From Siphonodentalium dalli (Eukaryota > Mollusca > Scaphopoda > Gadilida > Siphonodentaliidae): DNA of 64,000 nt. The stretch is taken from contig CP136065.1 in NCBI GenBank assembly GCA_032622095.1, positions 20,696,134 through 20,760,133 of the forward strand, in the 5' to 3' direction. The notes under the pieces are model-generated. The model did no database searches. It was not told the origin of the DNA and saw only the letters and a list, made by a program, of their open reading frames with translations. Within the stretch, counting starts at the first letter, position 1, and the number at the start of each line of letters is the position of its first letter. The position numbers and the translations under genes were made by a program. Shown here in pieces: positions 1-12,583 of the stretch.

Positions 1-465
1 AACGTGTTTTAGAAACGAGAAATCGGCGAAAATTCGGCTTAATATTTTGATTTTTTATTCGAGCTTGGCGGTTCGGTGGTCGGTCATCTAAAAGTCAAAA
101 ATTCTTTGTATATAATGTTCAAAACCGCCAAACCCGATTATATTTGTGAAGAATGATAATCAGTTTACACGTTTTTACATAAAAACTAGATGGAACGTGT
201 TTTAGAAACGAGAAATCGGCGAAAATTCAGCTTAATATTTTGATTTTTTATTCGAGCTTGGCGGTTCGGTGGTCGGTCATCTAAAAGTCAAAAAATCTTC
301 GCATATAATGTTAAAAACCGCCAAGCTCGACTATGAGAGTGATAAATGATAACCATTCAACATGTTTCGAATAAAAAACTTAGTCCAACTGATGTTTAAA
401 AAGAGAAATCGACCAAAAACCGACAAGAAATCTGCGTAAAAAGACGATGTTTTGATTTTGTGACC
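1..465. repeat. 193-bp tandem repeat, about 2.4 copies
   Basis: The segment starting AACGTGTTTTAGAAACGAG at 1 recurs almost unchanged at 194, giving a 193-bp period. A decayed third partial copy runs from about 387 to 465. The window edge cuts the array, so its true length is unknown. No coding potential is visible in either strand of the unit. Confidence 0.85.
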
Positions 466-994
466 ACGCCCCCTATTAACCAACCAATCGGGGACATTAC
501 TGCCACTATTGTCGATTAATTTACGAAAATGGGCCATATAAGTAATTAACTGGTGCTATTCCCGCATAATTCACCCGAAAACAGCGTTTAAAAGGCTTTT
601 TAAAAATTTGAAAACGCCAAGCTTGTCTTTTAGTCACCTGCCTTAAAAACTGCCAAGCTTGGCGCCAAGCTTGCATTTTAGCCACTCTCCCCCTGGGGCC
701 GTATATATTCACCAAGTGGGTTTATTTTATAAACCACGTAGTTCATTTGGTAGCGGCTGAACGCACAAGGTATCTTCGTTATATAGCGTTAACGACACAC
801 GCTTAGTAATCGATGAAGTGATTGATAATCGGATTCCTTATGTCATTTTGCATTTTTGGTTTGTTAAAAGCGATCTGAAAACGGATTATGTATGCCTAGT
901 ATGTGTGTTTTCAGGATTCACTTGTTTCCATTCTTGAATTTTGGCGGGTCGGCCTAAATCGGGGTCAACATAATTTAGAGAGCGTTTCGTATTT
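466..994. other. Unassigned AT-rich stretch
   Basis: No exon, RNA gene or clear mobile element is seen here. Around 645-690 the short word GCCAAGCTTG occurs three times within about 60 bp. It resembles the GCCAAGCTCG word of the adjacent 193-bp array and may be a decayed extension of it. Confidence 0.4.
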
Positions 995-1340
995 ACAGAA
1001 AACGATAGATGGTGCCATCTGGCGTATGGTGATCTGTACGATTTGAAACTTCTCCAAAATACTAGATATGACCGTTACATGTATTTTTGAATTTTTTTAT
1101 GTGATCGGTTCATTCTTGTTGGCTACAGTTGTGATCAAAATTTAACACTGAGCCCTATGGAGATTCTAGTACTTTGGATAAATGGCGCCATTTTGCGTAT
1201 TATGATATGCGCGTACTGATATTCCTAAAAAATACTAAGTATGAAACACAGACGTGGTTTTAAAAAGAATGGATGTGATCAGATGATTCTTGCTGGGTAC
1301 AGTTGCGATCAAAATTTAACACTTAACCCTATGGAGAATT
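995..1340. repeat. 173-bp tandem duplication
   Basis: Two diverged copies lie head to tail. GGTGCCATCTGGCGTATG at 1011 matches GGCGCCATTTTGCGTATT at 1184. GATCAAAATTTAACACTGAG near 1134 matches the same word 173 bp later. It is noncoding. Confidence 0.8.
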
Positions 1341-3138
1341 TCGTGTTATGCTCAAACGTTGAATGTAATATCACTTATTGGCAATCGTGCGCAACTAATA
1401 TGTAGACTAACACTCGTGTTTGACCCACTGTAACTATTCGTGATTTAATAGATGCAATATAATTATGATATAGTTATGCATCAAGATACAGTAATTGGCA
1501 AAAGTAAGTGTCGAATGGTTTTGTAATTTCGATAATATGCAGCCTGTTGAATCAAACGAAAATATTCACAACAAGACTGTTCACGATGTGATTACATATT
1601 ATATTATTGTTTTATTTGATACTTGTCTGTCTTGTTGTCCACTGACTAGTTTTTAAAACCACATCGTTGATCATAACGGGATGTAGTGTAACACATACAC
1701 AGGTATAGATGGTATTTGTTCGTTATCATTAACTCAATCGTTGTCATCGGAGTCTATCCCACATGCACTAAGAGAATCTGTGTTTTCGCAGTATTTGTGC
1801 TACTGATAAATGGACATTTCGGTGCAGCTGAGATCTTTACAATAGCGGTATAGGCTTTGCTTTCATACAGTTAATCTCCACGCTTCGTGTATAGCTGTGA
1901 AAATCAAGTAAATTCGAATTTCAACTAAAGTAGAGCTTAATGAGTAAAATAGATATCAACCATAGTTGCATTTTCCTGCAAATTCCGAGTAGGTGCTTAT
2001 TAACCGTTACTAAGGAGCTATCGGGACCGGTGGCAAAGTCTCCCGATCTTATAATGATCAGGGCCTATGCAGAGCATGGCTGCATAGTTTTAGACATACA
2101 TGTGCCCAACTTTGAACAAAACCAGCACCATGTGAGTAGACACTGACTATATTAAGGCAATACCAATGAATGATTAGTACACCATTGTGGCATTGGATTA
2201 GCAACTTTGCTAACCTTAAATAAGACATATGGTTCACTTTGACGGCCAGGTATATCTCAAATTTCACATTTGGGTATTAACTGCATCGTAAACGCAAACG
2301 TTGAATTACGACCCTATCAGCTACAATATTATAATGATCAATGGCCCATGGGGCACTAACATGTACAGTTTCATATCTGTGTCACCATTTGAACATAACC
2401 AATACCATCCGACTATAGACACTATCTAATTTACGGGAAAATACCACGACCCAGAGTGTTGATCGGTTCAAAGCCAAGTATGTTATTGGGAGAGAACGAT
2501 CCATTAATCCTAAGTCGATGGTTTGTTCGCAACAGATGGAGTCATGATACATTATGAAGGATGATGGAAGGGTCCCCTGAACTATGTTCTTCGACACAGT
2601 ATTGTCCCAGCACTGTGTCACTTGCATCTTACTGTGTTGTACTATATATAAGACCAAGCACATAATGCACATATATATCTTCTTATAAATAAATTATCCC
2701 TTAGAAAATGTCCAGAGATGTCTTGCCTATTTATACTGACAATTTATTTCTATTCTTGTGGCAAAGGATTTGAGGGAGTGATTTGTTATGTTGACTAAGG
2801 TGTTAATTTAGTATGTGAAACATGTATCCCGGGGGACGTATCGAGTGGACGGAGAAAGTGTTTTCTTTATCATCAGATGAACATAATTTAAACTCCCAAT
2901 TTTGATAAACCCGACCAGGAATTATAGAACAACCATCTATATATGCCCAGCAATATTTAGCAATACATATGGACATGATAAGTGTTTAACATTTTAAACA
3001 ATACCACCCTATCCACATGCGTGGCTAAACTTATCATTGGCATAGATGAGTTGTTGTAGTTGTTACATTGATGCTGGTCGGGTTTCTCCAAATTTAATAC
3101 TAAAACAGAATGATCCATAAGCTACGGTGGCTGGTTTA
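1341..3138. other. Low-information stretch with a diverged duplication
   Basis: The only structure I see is a diverged direct duplication offset by about 280 bp. ATAATGATCA and an AGTAGACACTGACTATA-like word recur at about 2049-2170 and 2329-2450. Open frames here (1940-2146 plus, 2058-2267 minus, 2382-2672 minus) match no family I recognise and have no convincing splice context. Confidence 0.45.
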
Positions 3139-4723
3139 GGACATGGGAAATTGTTTTTTTTTATTTCGTGGCCACGAAATACTAATTCGTGGCAACGAAA
3201 TGCTAATTCGTAACGAATTATAACTGATTGACCTTTGCATATATCCAGATACATTTACGGTATGGTTACACTTGATGATGTTTGAGAAACAATGCGTACG
3301 ATTGCAGAGAAGCTACTTTTAACTCCTTATGGCTCTATTGGGATATGAACGTCCAATATAAACTAGCCCAGAGAGAACGGGGAAACACGGGTCAGGTGGC
3401 TCCAAGACAAACTGAATATTCATTAGTTTTTACCACAATACATCGAATGGGAATGACATTTCACTCGGCATATTGGCCGATTTAAGTCAAATAAGTGGTT
3501 TTGTAGGGTGGGCCCAAAACAAACTTATAAATATTCATACCCTTTCAACCATACCCGATCCAAAATGGTCGCCACTCAGAAGGGGTCATATAGGGTACAC
3601 ATTATTTCTCGGTCACTTGACCGATATTGACCGATATAGATCAAATAAAGGGTGTTGTACGGTGACTCGCAAAGCAAGCTAAATTTTCAAAAAAAACCTT
3701 CAGCCATTCGAGCGAAAATGATAATTGATCAGAGGGGTCCATATATGGTACCATGCAATTGCCCCCCCCCCATTTTAGGTCGAATACAGTGTGTTGTAGG
3801 GTGACCCCTGATGAGACAAACTAAATATTCACCCGCTTTCACCATCCCCGATCCAAAATGGCCGCCCCAGATTGGCTCAAATATGGCACCTATACAATTT
3901 CTCGGCCCCTTAACCGTTTGTTGTGGTATAATTGGTGCTGTAGCGTGGCCACAAGATATACCGAATGTCGTGGGTGCGCTATGATCGGGTTGGTGAAAGG
4001 GGTGATTACTTAATTTGATTTACGGGCCACCCTACAACACCCTTTATGCCCTGAGAAGATGGCTAAATAAATATTCTGTGATTACATAATATTGAGCCCA
4101 AGGAGGGATTTGCTAGTTCACAAGACATGAGACAATTTCTCGTTCAATGGCTGTTTAATTATCTTCATTAATCAGCCGAAATAATAAAATTGTGAAGGTG
4201 GGGACCAAAAAAGGGCCCCATACAAGTCAAACAAGAGTAACAAATGTAATAAAACATCATAACACATGAGAATAACAAAACTTAACAAAATAACCATACT
4301 GGGCGGGAGGGAGGGTCAAGAAACAATTACCGATGCCCAGATGTGTATGAATTACTAATATAATATTTTAAACTACATAACTTTTGAATAACCTTCCCAC
4401 GTCCAGAGAGAGTTCTTACTGGTTTGCTAAAAGGCGACTGATAAGGAAGGCCGCTCACGTGACCGTGACGTACAGTCTCCACCAAAATTGACTGTGCATG
4501 AAACCGATCGCCAGATCTTCTCAAACATAAAAATGGTTATATATAACCTGCTATTATCTCAAATCGCCGTGGCTCGTGCCAAGATGATGGACAACTACAA
4601 CCAGATCATCTCTATCCGCGTCCATTACAACAATGAGACTGACGATCGTATATCACAATTAGTTATTTCGTGGCCACGAATTAGTTATTTCGTGGCTACG
4701 AAATAAAAAAAATATTCCCATGT
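3139..4723. mobile_element. Inverted-repeat element with GTGGCCAC-rich ends
   Basis: The left end reads GGACATGGGAAA, then a T run, then the palindrome TTTCGTGGCCACGAAA. The right end is its inverse and finishes TTCCCATGTCC. Both ends carry two further subterminal copies of the ATTTCGTGGC word, so the inverted repeat is about 75-85 bp. The interior holds a roughly 145-bp tandem repeat and no transposase. No target-site duplication is clear, so the superfamily is not assigned. It is probably a non-autonomous DNA transposon. Confidence 0.7.
3481..4045. repeat. Internal tandem repeat of about 145 bp, four copies
   Basis: Copies start near 3481, 3639, 3779 and 3926. Each contains a GTGTTGTAGGGTGACC-like word. 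Copies one and three also share CCCGATCCAAAATGG. An inverted scrap, CACCCTACAACACCC, sits at about 4028. The array lies wholly inside the 3139-4723 inverted-repeat element. Confidence 0.7.
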
Positions 4724-5340
4724 CCTCAAAGTTTTGACTAACACTTACATAAATATGACTCGCAGAATTGTTAGCACACAACTCCGTAATATGCGGTACT
4801 TCGTCCTGGCAATAAAAATTAATTTTGTCAATTGATGAAACAACAACATCAATCAACTTTACAACGACATCCTGAAACTTTAGTCATGATAAACATTACA
4901 TTTGTAGAATAATGGACATTATCACTGAAGCACGTGATTGTGATGTATATGATTGATGTGAACGACCCCCATAAGCTTTATGCTTGACGTCGGACCCCCT
5001 CCATAAACCAATATTCATAATTCACATTTTGTAATATATATTGTATTGAATTATATGGAATAAATACTGTTTACATCAACCACATTTGTATCTACCGGTA
5101 TTGTATCTGGTGTCCTGACTATATTGCAAGTTAATTTGGTAAAATCACATGTATTTACGATATATTACATGTAAGAGCCATGCATAGATGATAGCCATTA
5201 AGTTCTACCACTGTGAACATTTGAGTAAATTGTCAAACTCTCTATAGGGTCCAACGTTTGTTTTGTTCACAACTGTAGTACACTACCCGCGGAGACTTAT
5301 CTGACGACACCATTCTCAAAAATACATTTCAGAGTCATAC
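4724..5340. other. Unassigned AT-rich stretch
   Basis: No coding exon, repeat or RNA gene could be supported here. Confidence 0.4.
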
Positions 5341-5356
5341 TTTGGCATATGTGCAT

Positions 5357-5695
5357 AATTTCAACTCGCACAATTCATGAAAAAGCTAATCGTGTTAGTT
5401 AATATCTGTATAATCAGGAAACACTCTTTAAATTTTTTAAACCGTCCAAACAATTTGTTTCCACTAAAATGGCAGACTGGAAACAAGTATACTCTGAAAC
5501 TAGACCGCCATATTTGATACTTTTGTTAATTTCAACTCGCACATCTACCAGAAGGTTAGTTATGAGGATTAATATTTGTATAATAAGTAAACGCTCTTTA
5601 AATTCTTAAAACAGTCCAAAAAAACTTTTTTCCAATAAAATTTCAACTGAACACAGGTAAACTCTGAAAATAGACACGCTATTGATATATAAATA
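5357..5695. repeat. 171-bp tandem duplication with a third copy at 6168-6300
   Basis: AATTTCAACTCGCACA at 5357 recurs at 5528, with matching downstream words such as CTCTTTAAATT and ACTCTGAAA. The second copy's end is found again at 6168-6300, sharing TCTGAAAATAGACACAC and GCGCGACC words. A dispersed repeat rather than a simple array is likely. Confidence 0.7.
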
Positions 5696-6459
5696 AACCG
5701 TTCGCATGTCGTTTTAGACAATCCGAAATTGCGCGACCGTTGTTTTCGACCAAAGGAATCTGACTTGTGAAATCAGCGAGGGTGGGGGTAGGGTTAGCTT
5801 TTCTGCGATATCTTTACCAAAAATCGATGTATCGAAGTTTTGTTTGTGGCATATGATCAAGATATCATTGTAGATTGTTCATGTTCGTAGATAGGTGATG
5901 TAGCTGTTTTAAGAATATACAATACCTTAATATTTCGGAAAGAAAATTGAAATTGCAGTCATAAATACAATTCATCTGATGATTTTATGATAAAATTCCA
6001 CATTAAGATGTGTAATTAAGTAATTTGTGGCAAGATCTCTCCATGTTTTTCGATTTCTAAGAACAAAGAAAGCCATTTACCAAACTTGCTATGCGTAATA
6101 GCATGTTTTTATTACCAGGTGGACGGGACAAAAATAGAGGGGTACACAAACAAAAGCCTCACACAAACCTGTTTCCACTAAAATATCAAGCTGGAAACAG
6201 GTAGATTCTGAAAATAGACACACTGGTGGTATATAAACTGTTCTCATATCACTTTTAACATTCCGAAAACGCGCGACCATTTTTTTCGACATAAGGAATC
6301 CGACTATGACCCAATCTATCAGATTTGCAATTTGTATTTGTCAATGTATTATGGCTAAATCGCGAGAACAAACCGGCCATAATCCGCATGCATAGCGGTA
6401 TACATTATGCGTATATTGTTATATAGAGACTCAGACTGGCCGGTTTGTATATTTCTGCA

Positions 6460-7868
6460 GACTGAGTTTTGATTGAGATTTTCGAAAATTCGATAGCTAC
6501 AGGGCAATAACTCTTCTACCAGTACTGTGTAAGACACTAGAAAAAATAATATTGTTTCGCATGGAACGCAATACGCCAAATCTAATTAAAGTTCATCCCC
6601 TTCAAAACGGTTTTCAGAAAAATGACAGTTGTCTTAATATGTCGTCATAAAGCATGAACTTCACAAAGAACAACAGTCTATACTATTCGCCTGCTCTTCG
6701 ATGTACATATAAGGTATTCGATACAGTATGGATCAACGGCTTATTCTTGAAGCTACACCTTCGTGGGTTCCAAGGCAAAATATGGCTCCTCCTAAGAGAG
6801 TTTTTGAGTAATATATCATGTGTAGTCAAACATACACACATTCTGTCTAAGTCAATTGCGATAAAACAAGGCGCAAGGCAAGGGATTATTTTATCCCCTC
6901 TGTTTTATATGTTGTACATAGATGATCTGTTGTATGAACTTGAAGCTTCAAACTTTGGTTTTCGACTTTTATCCTCCAACTGCTCATCTCCAACACAAGC
7001 TGATGATATGACACTGTTTTCCCTCTCAAGTTACGGCTTACAACGTTTATGCGATATGCACATCGTATAGTCAAAAGTGGCGCTTCGTGTATAATCCTAA
7101 CAAATGTAAGGTCATCGTTTTTAACGAAACCAGAGTTGCAGCACAAGTAGGCGCTGGACTGTCGCTGGCAGTACTGTGTCCGAAACAGACGAAATCGCTC
7201 ATTTGGGCATACAATTAAGTAAATAAGTACAGCTTTATCAAAGAATTTGTTGAAGTCATTGTAGACAAAATCAGGTCAACTGTTTTCCTCTTAAGTAATG
7301 CTGGACTTTATGCCGGAGGGATCACTCCGTCGAGTTGCGCTACTATATACAAAACGATGGTGCTGCCAAAAGGATTATATGGATCTGATGGATCAGAATT
7401 TCTGTGTGGCATGTCTGTGTCAGATACTACTTCGCTCGAGAAAATCCATCGATTTTTCTTGAAACGCACTCAAGGGCTGCCTGTGAGAACGAGAACCGAT
7501 ATTGTCCTATAGGTCTCGTGGGCCTTTGCCCAATTTCCTTATTTATAGATCCACGAAAACTCTGTTTGTTTGGTAGCTTTGTCGCATATCGCCTTCCAAA
7601 GTATGCAAGGAGATTTTTGTATCAAGACTTCACATGCATCTTGCTCGGCAATATTGAATGAATTCTTATTTCTCACAACTTGAACCAATATCTTGAGCAA
7701 CTCCCAGTAGCCGGTACGTGTCCAATCCGCCCGGAGTGGAACCGACTAGTCAAAACGGAAGTCAACAGTAAGCGTGATATCGACTGGACGCAAATTGTTC
7801 AAAACGACCCAACACTAACACGCTTCTATCAAATCCAAAGTCACTTAGCCATTGATTATTTCGAGTAA
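6460..7868 (+). mobile_element. Degenerate LINE ORF2: reverse transcriptase plus C-terminal region
   Basis: Conceptual translation in pieces gives the hallmarks of a non-LTR retrotransposon reverse transcriptase. From about 6495 it reads SYRAITLLPVLCKTLEKII and then LQNGFQ. Motif A is KVFDTVW near 6705-6730. Motif B is QGARQGIILSPLF, followed by YIDDL, near 6870-6930. The catalytic pair sits in QADDMTLFS near 6995-7020. Downstream frames give YNPNKCKVIVFNE, HLGIQLSK and LEKIHRFFLKRTQGLP, then a C-terminal region to about 7868. At least four stops or frameshifts separate the pieces, so the copy is dead. No endonuclease domain, ORF1 or 3' tail is visible, and the right side runs straight into satellite DNA. 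The C-terminal motif suggests an I/Nimb-like lineage, but that assignment is tentative. Confidence 0.85.
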
Positions 7869-9893
7869 CAGGAACGGAACGAGGAACAGGAACCACTTCC
7901 GAGTAACAGAATGACTATTTCTAGTGACAGGAACGAGGAACAGATATATAAGCTCATATTTCTCGCGTTTTACGCCATGAAACAATCCATAGTATACATG
8001 ATTCGAAAGGATAGCCTCTGCACTTCATGTATATTGCAACATTTAAACACTAATTTTGATAACTAATCGTATAACTGGTCAGGAACGTCGAGCGATGAAT
8101 CGGGAATTAGCAAACACGTAAATGTTTCCGAGTACCCTGGAGTAACAGGAACTTGAGGAACAGAGATATAAACTTAATGTTCTCACGTTTTACGCAATCA
8201 AACAATACATATTATACATCAATCGAAAACATAGCCTATCCCCTTCTTTAATATTGCAACATTTAAACACCAAACACCACTTTTGAGAACTAAGCGTATA
8301 ATTGGCCAGGAACGTCGAGCGGTGAATCAGAAATTAGCTAAAAACTAAACAAATTCCGAGTAACAGGAATGAGCAACAGAGATATAAACTTAATTTTCAC
8401 GCATTTTACGCAATGAAACAATACATGTTATACATCACTCGAAAGCATACCCTCTCCACTTCTTTAATATTGCAACATTTAAACACCGCTTTTGGGAACT
8501 GGGGGTATAATTGGTCAGGAACGTCAAGCGGTCAATCGGAAATTAGCTAAAAACGTAAATTATTCCGAATGAGGAACAGAGACATAAACTTTTACGCAAT
8601 CAAAATATACTTATTATACATCCCCTTCATGAATAAATATTGCAACATTTAAACACTACTTTTGAGAACTAAGCGTATAATTGGTCAGGAACGTCGGGCG
8701 GTGAATAGGAAATTATAGCAAAACGTAAATTTTACGAGTAACAGAGATATAAACTTAATTATCTCGCAATTTACGGAATAAAAAAATACTTATTATACAC
8801 CATTCGAAAGCATGGCTTCTCCCCTTCATGAATATTGCAACAATTAAACACTAATTTTGAGAGCTATGCGTATAAATGGCCAGGAACATCGAGCGGTGAA
8901 TGGGAAATTAGCTAAAGCATGTTCTTTTCCGAGTAACAGGAATGAGGAACAGAGATATAAACTTAATGTTCTCGCGTTTTGCGCAATCAAACAATGAATA
9001 TTATATATCACTCAAAAGCATAGCCGCTCCCCTAAAAGAATATGACAACACGTGTACACTACTTTTGAGAAATAAGCGTACAATTGTCAAGGAACTTCGA
9101 GCGGTGAATAGGAAATTAGAAAACGTAAATTATTCCGAGTAACAGGAATAAGGAACAGGTATATAAACTTAATTTTCTCGCGTTTTACACAATCATATAA
9201 TACATATTATATATCTTTCGAAAGCATATCCATTCCCCTGAAATAATATTGCAACATTTATGCACTACTTCTGAGAACTAAACGTATAATGGGCAAGTAA
9301 TATCGAGCGGTGAATCGGAAATTAGCTAAATACTTAAATTGTTCCGTGTAACGGGAATGAGGAACAAAGATATAAACTTAATGTTCTCGTGTTTTACGCA
9401 ATCAAAAAATACGTATTATACACCGAATGCATGGCCTCTACTCTAAATGAATATTGCAACACATGTACACTACTTTTTAGAACTAAGCGTACAATTGGCA
9501 AGGAACGTCGAGCGGTGAATCGGAAATTAGAAAACGTAAATTATTCCGAGTAACAGGAATGAGGAACAGAGATATAAACTTAATGTTCTCGTGTTTTGCG
9601 CAATCAAACAATGAATATTATATACTATTCAAAATCATAGCCACACCCCTAAAAGAATATTGCAACATGTGGACAATACTTTTGAGAACTAAGCGTACAA
9701 TTGGCAAGGAACGTCGAGCGGTGAATAGGAAATTAGAAAACGTAAATTATTCCGAGTAACAGGAATATGGAACAGATATATAAACTTAATTTTCTCGCGT
9801 TTTACGCAATCAAATAAAACATATTATTATATATCATTCGATAGCATATGCACTCACCTAGAATAATGTTGCAACATTTATGCTATACTTCTC
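7863..9893. repeat. Satellite array, about 205-bp monomer, roughly 9-10 copies
   Basis: Each monomer carries GAGTAACAGGAATGAGGAAC, GATATAAACTTAAT, TCTCGCGTTTTACGCAATC, ATATTGCAACATTTA and GAACGTCGAGCGGTGAAT words. Monomers 8942-9142 and 9559-9759 are much more alike than neighbours are, and the following monomers match at the same offset. This gives a 617-bp higher-order period of three monomers. Short open frames in the two similar monomers are repeat by-products. The array abuts the dead LINE on its left and a 20-bp G run on its right. Confidence 0.85.
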
Positions 9894-9894
9894 A

Positions 9895-9914
9895 GGGGGG
9901 GGGGGGGGGGGGGG
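9895..9914. repeat. Poly(G) run of 20
   Basis: This is an uninterrupted G homopolymer at the satellite boundary. Similar but shorter C runs occur near 3763, 23741, 24830, 45208, 49470 and 50786. Length is error-prone in assemblies. Confidence 0.9.
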
Positions 9915-10430
9915 TCAGGAAAAAGATTACGGATACAAGGTGGAAATGTTTTTGAGTTTTGGGGACCCACAACCCGGGAGCGTAAGTATTTTCCACCCAG
10001 GTCTGGGACACCCACCGGGACCGTAAGTTTTTTCCACCAAGGTCTGGGACACCCACCCCCAAAATTGATGAAAATCTTGTAAATTCTACTAAATAATGTG
10101 TTGTTGGCAGGGTAAGGGTATCTCATTGTGTCTGCACCGGAACTGAGAGAACGCTGGTCAAGTACACCCACAAAACATAAACAAACAAAGCACATGGCTG
10201 AAAAATATGCCAACAAAACCAGTGACAAAACCTTTAAAAACCCAAATAATTATGGTTATAAAGGTAAAATACCAACTTTAACAGGATAGTGGTGTCCCTT
10301 ATTAGCAATACTAAATATGATTACGTCAGTACGTATGGACAACCCAAAAACACGAACGTCCATCTATAAAATGGTAAATCTATGTTTCATGGGAGTGCCT
10401 GTATTTCCGGCCAACTTGGGATATATGATC
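9915..10430. other. Short duplications, no gene
   Basis: A direct repeat of about 50 bp, with GGTCTGGGACACCCACC at about 9999 and 10042, precedes unassigned sequence. A TACGTCAGTACGTATGGACA-like word occurs twice (near 10322 and 10430). A 116-residue minus frame at 9878-10228 gets its proline run from the poly(G) tract and is not convincing. Confidence 0.5.
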
Positions 10431-10860
10431 ACGTCAGTACGTATGGACAGCGACATGTCTCTATTCCGAAAGTTTACTATTCCGAATGTTCACTATTCCC
10501 AAGGTTCATTATACCGAAGGTTCGCTATTCCGATGGTTCTCTATTCCGACGGTTCTCTATTCCGAAGGTTTTTGTTATTTTGAAGTTTAATTCTATCTTC
10601 TAAAGTATTGAGAGGGTTCTTTATCATAAGACTCTTTTTATGAATGAAATAACTTAAAACATTGAAACAATAAATGTGATTTTTTTTTTCGCGGGTTTCC
10701 TTGAAATTTAATGTCACGTTACGCAGCCCACACAATTGCTATGTTTCCACGGCGTTATACTAGAGGCAAGAATACACAAGCTAAAGGCGGTTTATAACAG
10801 TGGGGTTATAACGCTTAATGAATACTGGAGCGCCATAACATTGATATTCTGGTTTAATAA
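10430..10860 (-). mobile_element. Dispersed element carrying a 16-bp minisatellite (copy 1)
   Basis: Seven units of a TATTCCGAAGGTTCAC-like 16-mer occupy about 10460-10572. They are followed by about 290 bp that recur in inverse orientation at 19690-20200, including GCAATTGTGTGGGCTGC and TCCAGTATTCATT-type words. No transposase or clear termini are seen. The element is fused to a truncated TTAA MITE at about 10855. Confidence 0.65.
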
Positions 10861-11293
10861 CAATCTATGCCATAAAATATGATTAAAATACTATAATCCA
10901 TCACCATTTGAAACGTCTCAGAAGATGCCCATAGAGAAATATAAAATAGCTGAAATCATAAAAAAAATCCTCTCCCCCGTTATGGCTCCCAGAATGCAAC
11001 AGAATTCAAGCTAGAAAAAGGAATTTTCAATGGAAGTGGAATAACTCTATCTTTAAAATATAGAGTTATTCCCCCTCCATTGAAAATAATACACTTTGCA
11101 CAACAAAACCAGATGAGACTTTAGCGCAAAAACACGTCGGCAACTCAACAAAAGCATGTTCACAGTTTATTACACACGGATAAGTTGATAATACAATGTT
11201 AGAGAGCTTCCTATTTCAAATGCATGGTGTATAATATGGCATATATTTTATATATATATATATGATCTGGGGGTTCGAAAATTAAGTGGGCCT
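10861..11293 (-). mobile_element. TTAA MITE family C, copy 1 (one end truncated)
   Basis: The right end reads TTCGAAAATTAAGTGGGCCT followed by TTAA at 11294-11297. Those are the terminus and target site of the better copy at 47148-48861. This copy is in opposite orientation and lacks its left terminus. It keeps a conserved internal hairpin at about 11025-11085 with roughly 27-bp stems (CAATGGAAGTGGAATAACTC against GAGTTATTCC and CTCCATTG). Known piggyBac-type elements target TTAA, so relation to that superfamily is inferred from the target site. Confidence 0.7.
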
Positions 11294-11297
11294 TTAA

Positions 11298-11737
11298 TGT
11301 TGATGTTTCTTTCAAATACAGATTGCCAGTCCGGACAGACTGTATCACTTACACTCTTACATGTAGCGCGAGGAGTGCTGGCAATCCAGCTTGAATGGTC
11401 GTCTTTGTGGAGGCGTGATCGAAGCTTCTGTTCATTTTGCGTCAGCCTTTTCAGTCGGTCATGTCTTGGTTGTTACCCCTCCCACCCCTTAGTCCAGGTC
11501 CTCGAGGGACATTCCTCCCTGCCAGTGACTGGTGGTATGTTTTTGTTCGGCTTTGCTATATTGTATCATGTGTGGCGTGGTACACCCATGGCAGCGGCGA
11601 CAGTTTAGGGTAGCGCCACTACCCGGTAATTGTTTAACACATAATGTGGTATTTATTATGGTCGGTAGTTCTTATTAAACAATTGCCATATGGCACTTGC
11701 CTCAGTTTTACATTCTTATCCCATAAATGTAATAGGG
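11298..11737. other. Unassigned; 103-codon open frame on plus strand
   Basis: An open frame at 11297-11608 (plus) encodes a 103-residue stretch with two mildly hydrophobic segments and no domain I recognise. Local base composition is less AT-rich than the surroundings. It could be an exon, a repeat or chance. The opposite strand, which carries the lectin exon, shows no second half of a lectin domain here. Confidence 0.3.
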
Positions 11738-12578
11738 CAGCTTTAAATGGCTGGAGAGATAGGACATAATGGCTTGGGAGATAGGACATAAATGGCTTGG
11801 GAGATAGGACATACATGGCTTGGGGGATAGGACATAAATGGCTTGGGGATATGACATAAATGGCTGGGGGATAGGACATAAATGGCTTGGGAGATAGGAC
11901 ATAAATGGCTTGGGAGATAGGACATAAATGGCTTGGGAAATAGGACATAAATGGCTTGGGGGATATGACATACATGGCTGTGGGGATAGGACATAAATGG
12001 CTGGGGAGATATGACATAAATGGCTGGAGAGATAGGACATAAATGGCTGGAGAGATAGGACATAAATGGCTGGAGAGATAGGACATAAATGGCTGGGGAG
12101 ATAGGACATAAATGGCTGGAGAGATAGGACATAAATGGCTGGTGAGATAGGAAATAAATGGCTGGAGAGATAAGAAATAAATGGCTGGAGCGATAGGACA
12201 TAAATGGTTGGAGAGATAGGACATAAATGGCTGGGAGATAGGACATACATGGCTGGAGAGATAGGACATAAATGACTGGGGAGATGGGACATAAATGGCT
12301 GGGGAGATAGGACATAAATGGCTTGGGATATAGGAAATGAATGGCTGGGAAGATAGGACATAAGTGGCTGGGGAGATAGGACATAAATGTCTGGAGAGAT
12401 AGGACATAAATGGCTTGGGAGATAGGACATAAATGGCTTGGGAGATAGGAAATAAATGGCTGGTGAGATAGGACATACATGGCTGGTGAGATAGGACATA
12501 AATGGCTGTTAAGATAGGACATAAATGGCTGGGGAGATAGGACATAACATAAGTGGCTGGAGAGATTGGACATAAATA
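11738..12578 (-). repeat. 23-bp minisatellite, about 35 units, beside the lectin exon
   Basis: On the plus strand the unit is AGGACATAAATGGCTGGAGA plus GAT, with a CTTGGGAG variant concentrated on the left half. On the minus strand each unit reads TATCTCTCCAG then CCATTTATGTCC, a pyrimidine tract followed by CAG. Because 23 is not divisible by 3 and the unit has almost no stops, three overlapping minus-strand frames of 260-300 residues stay open. All read versions of the same Ser/Pro/Tyr/Cys-rich 23-residue repeat, so they are repeat by-products. The array starts about five bases into the intron after the lectin exon. Confidence 0.9.
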
Positions 12579-12583
12579 CTCAC

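Noticed and set aside
11297-11608. Second half of the lectin gene
   Set aside because: The open frame is on the opposite strand, and the minus strand here shows no WND, EPN or final cysteine motifs.
11634-12573. Three overlapping minus-strand frames of 260-303 residues
   Set aside because: They translate the same 23-bp minisatellite in its three phases. The length comes from absence of stops in the unit, not from coding constraint.
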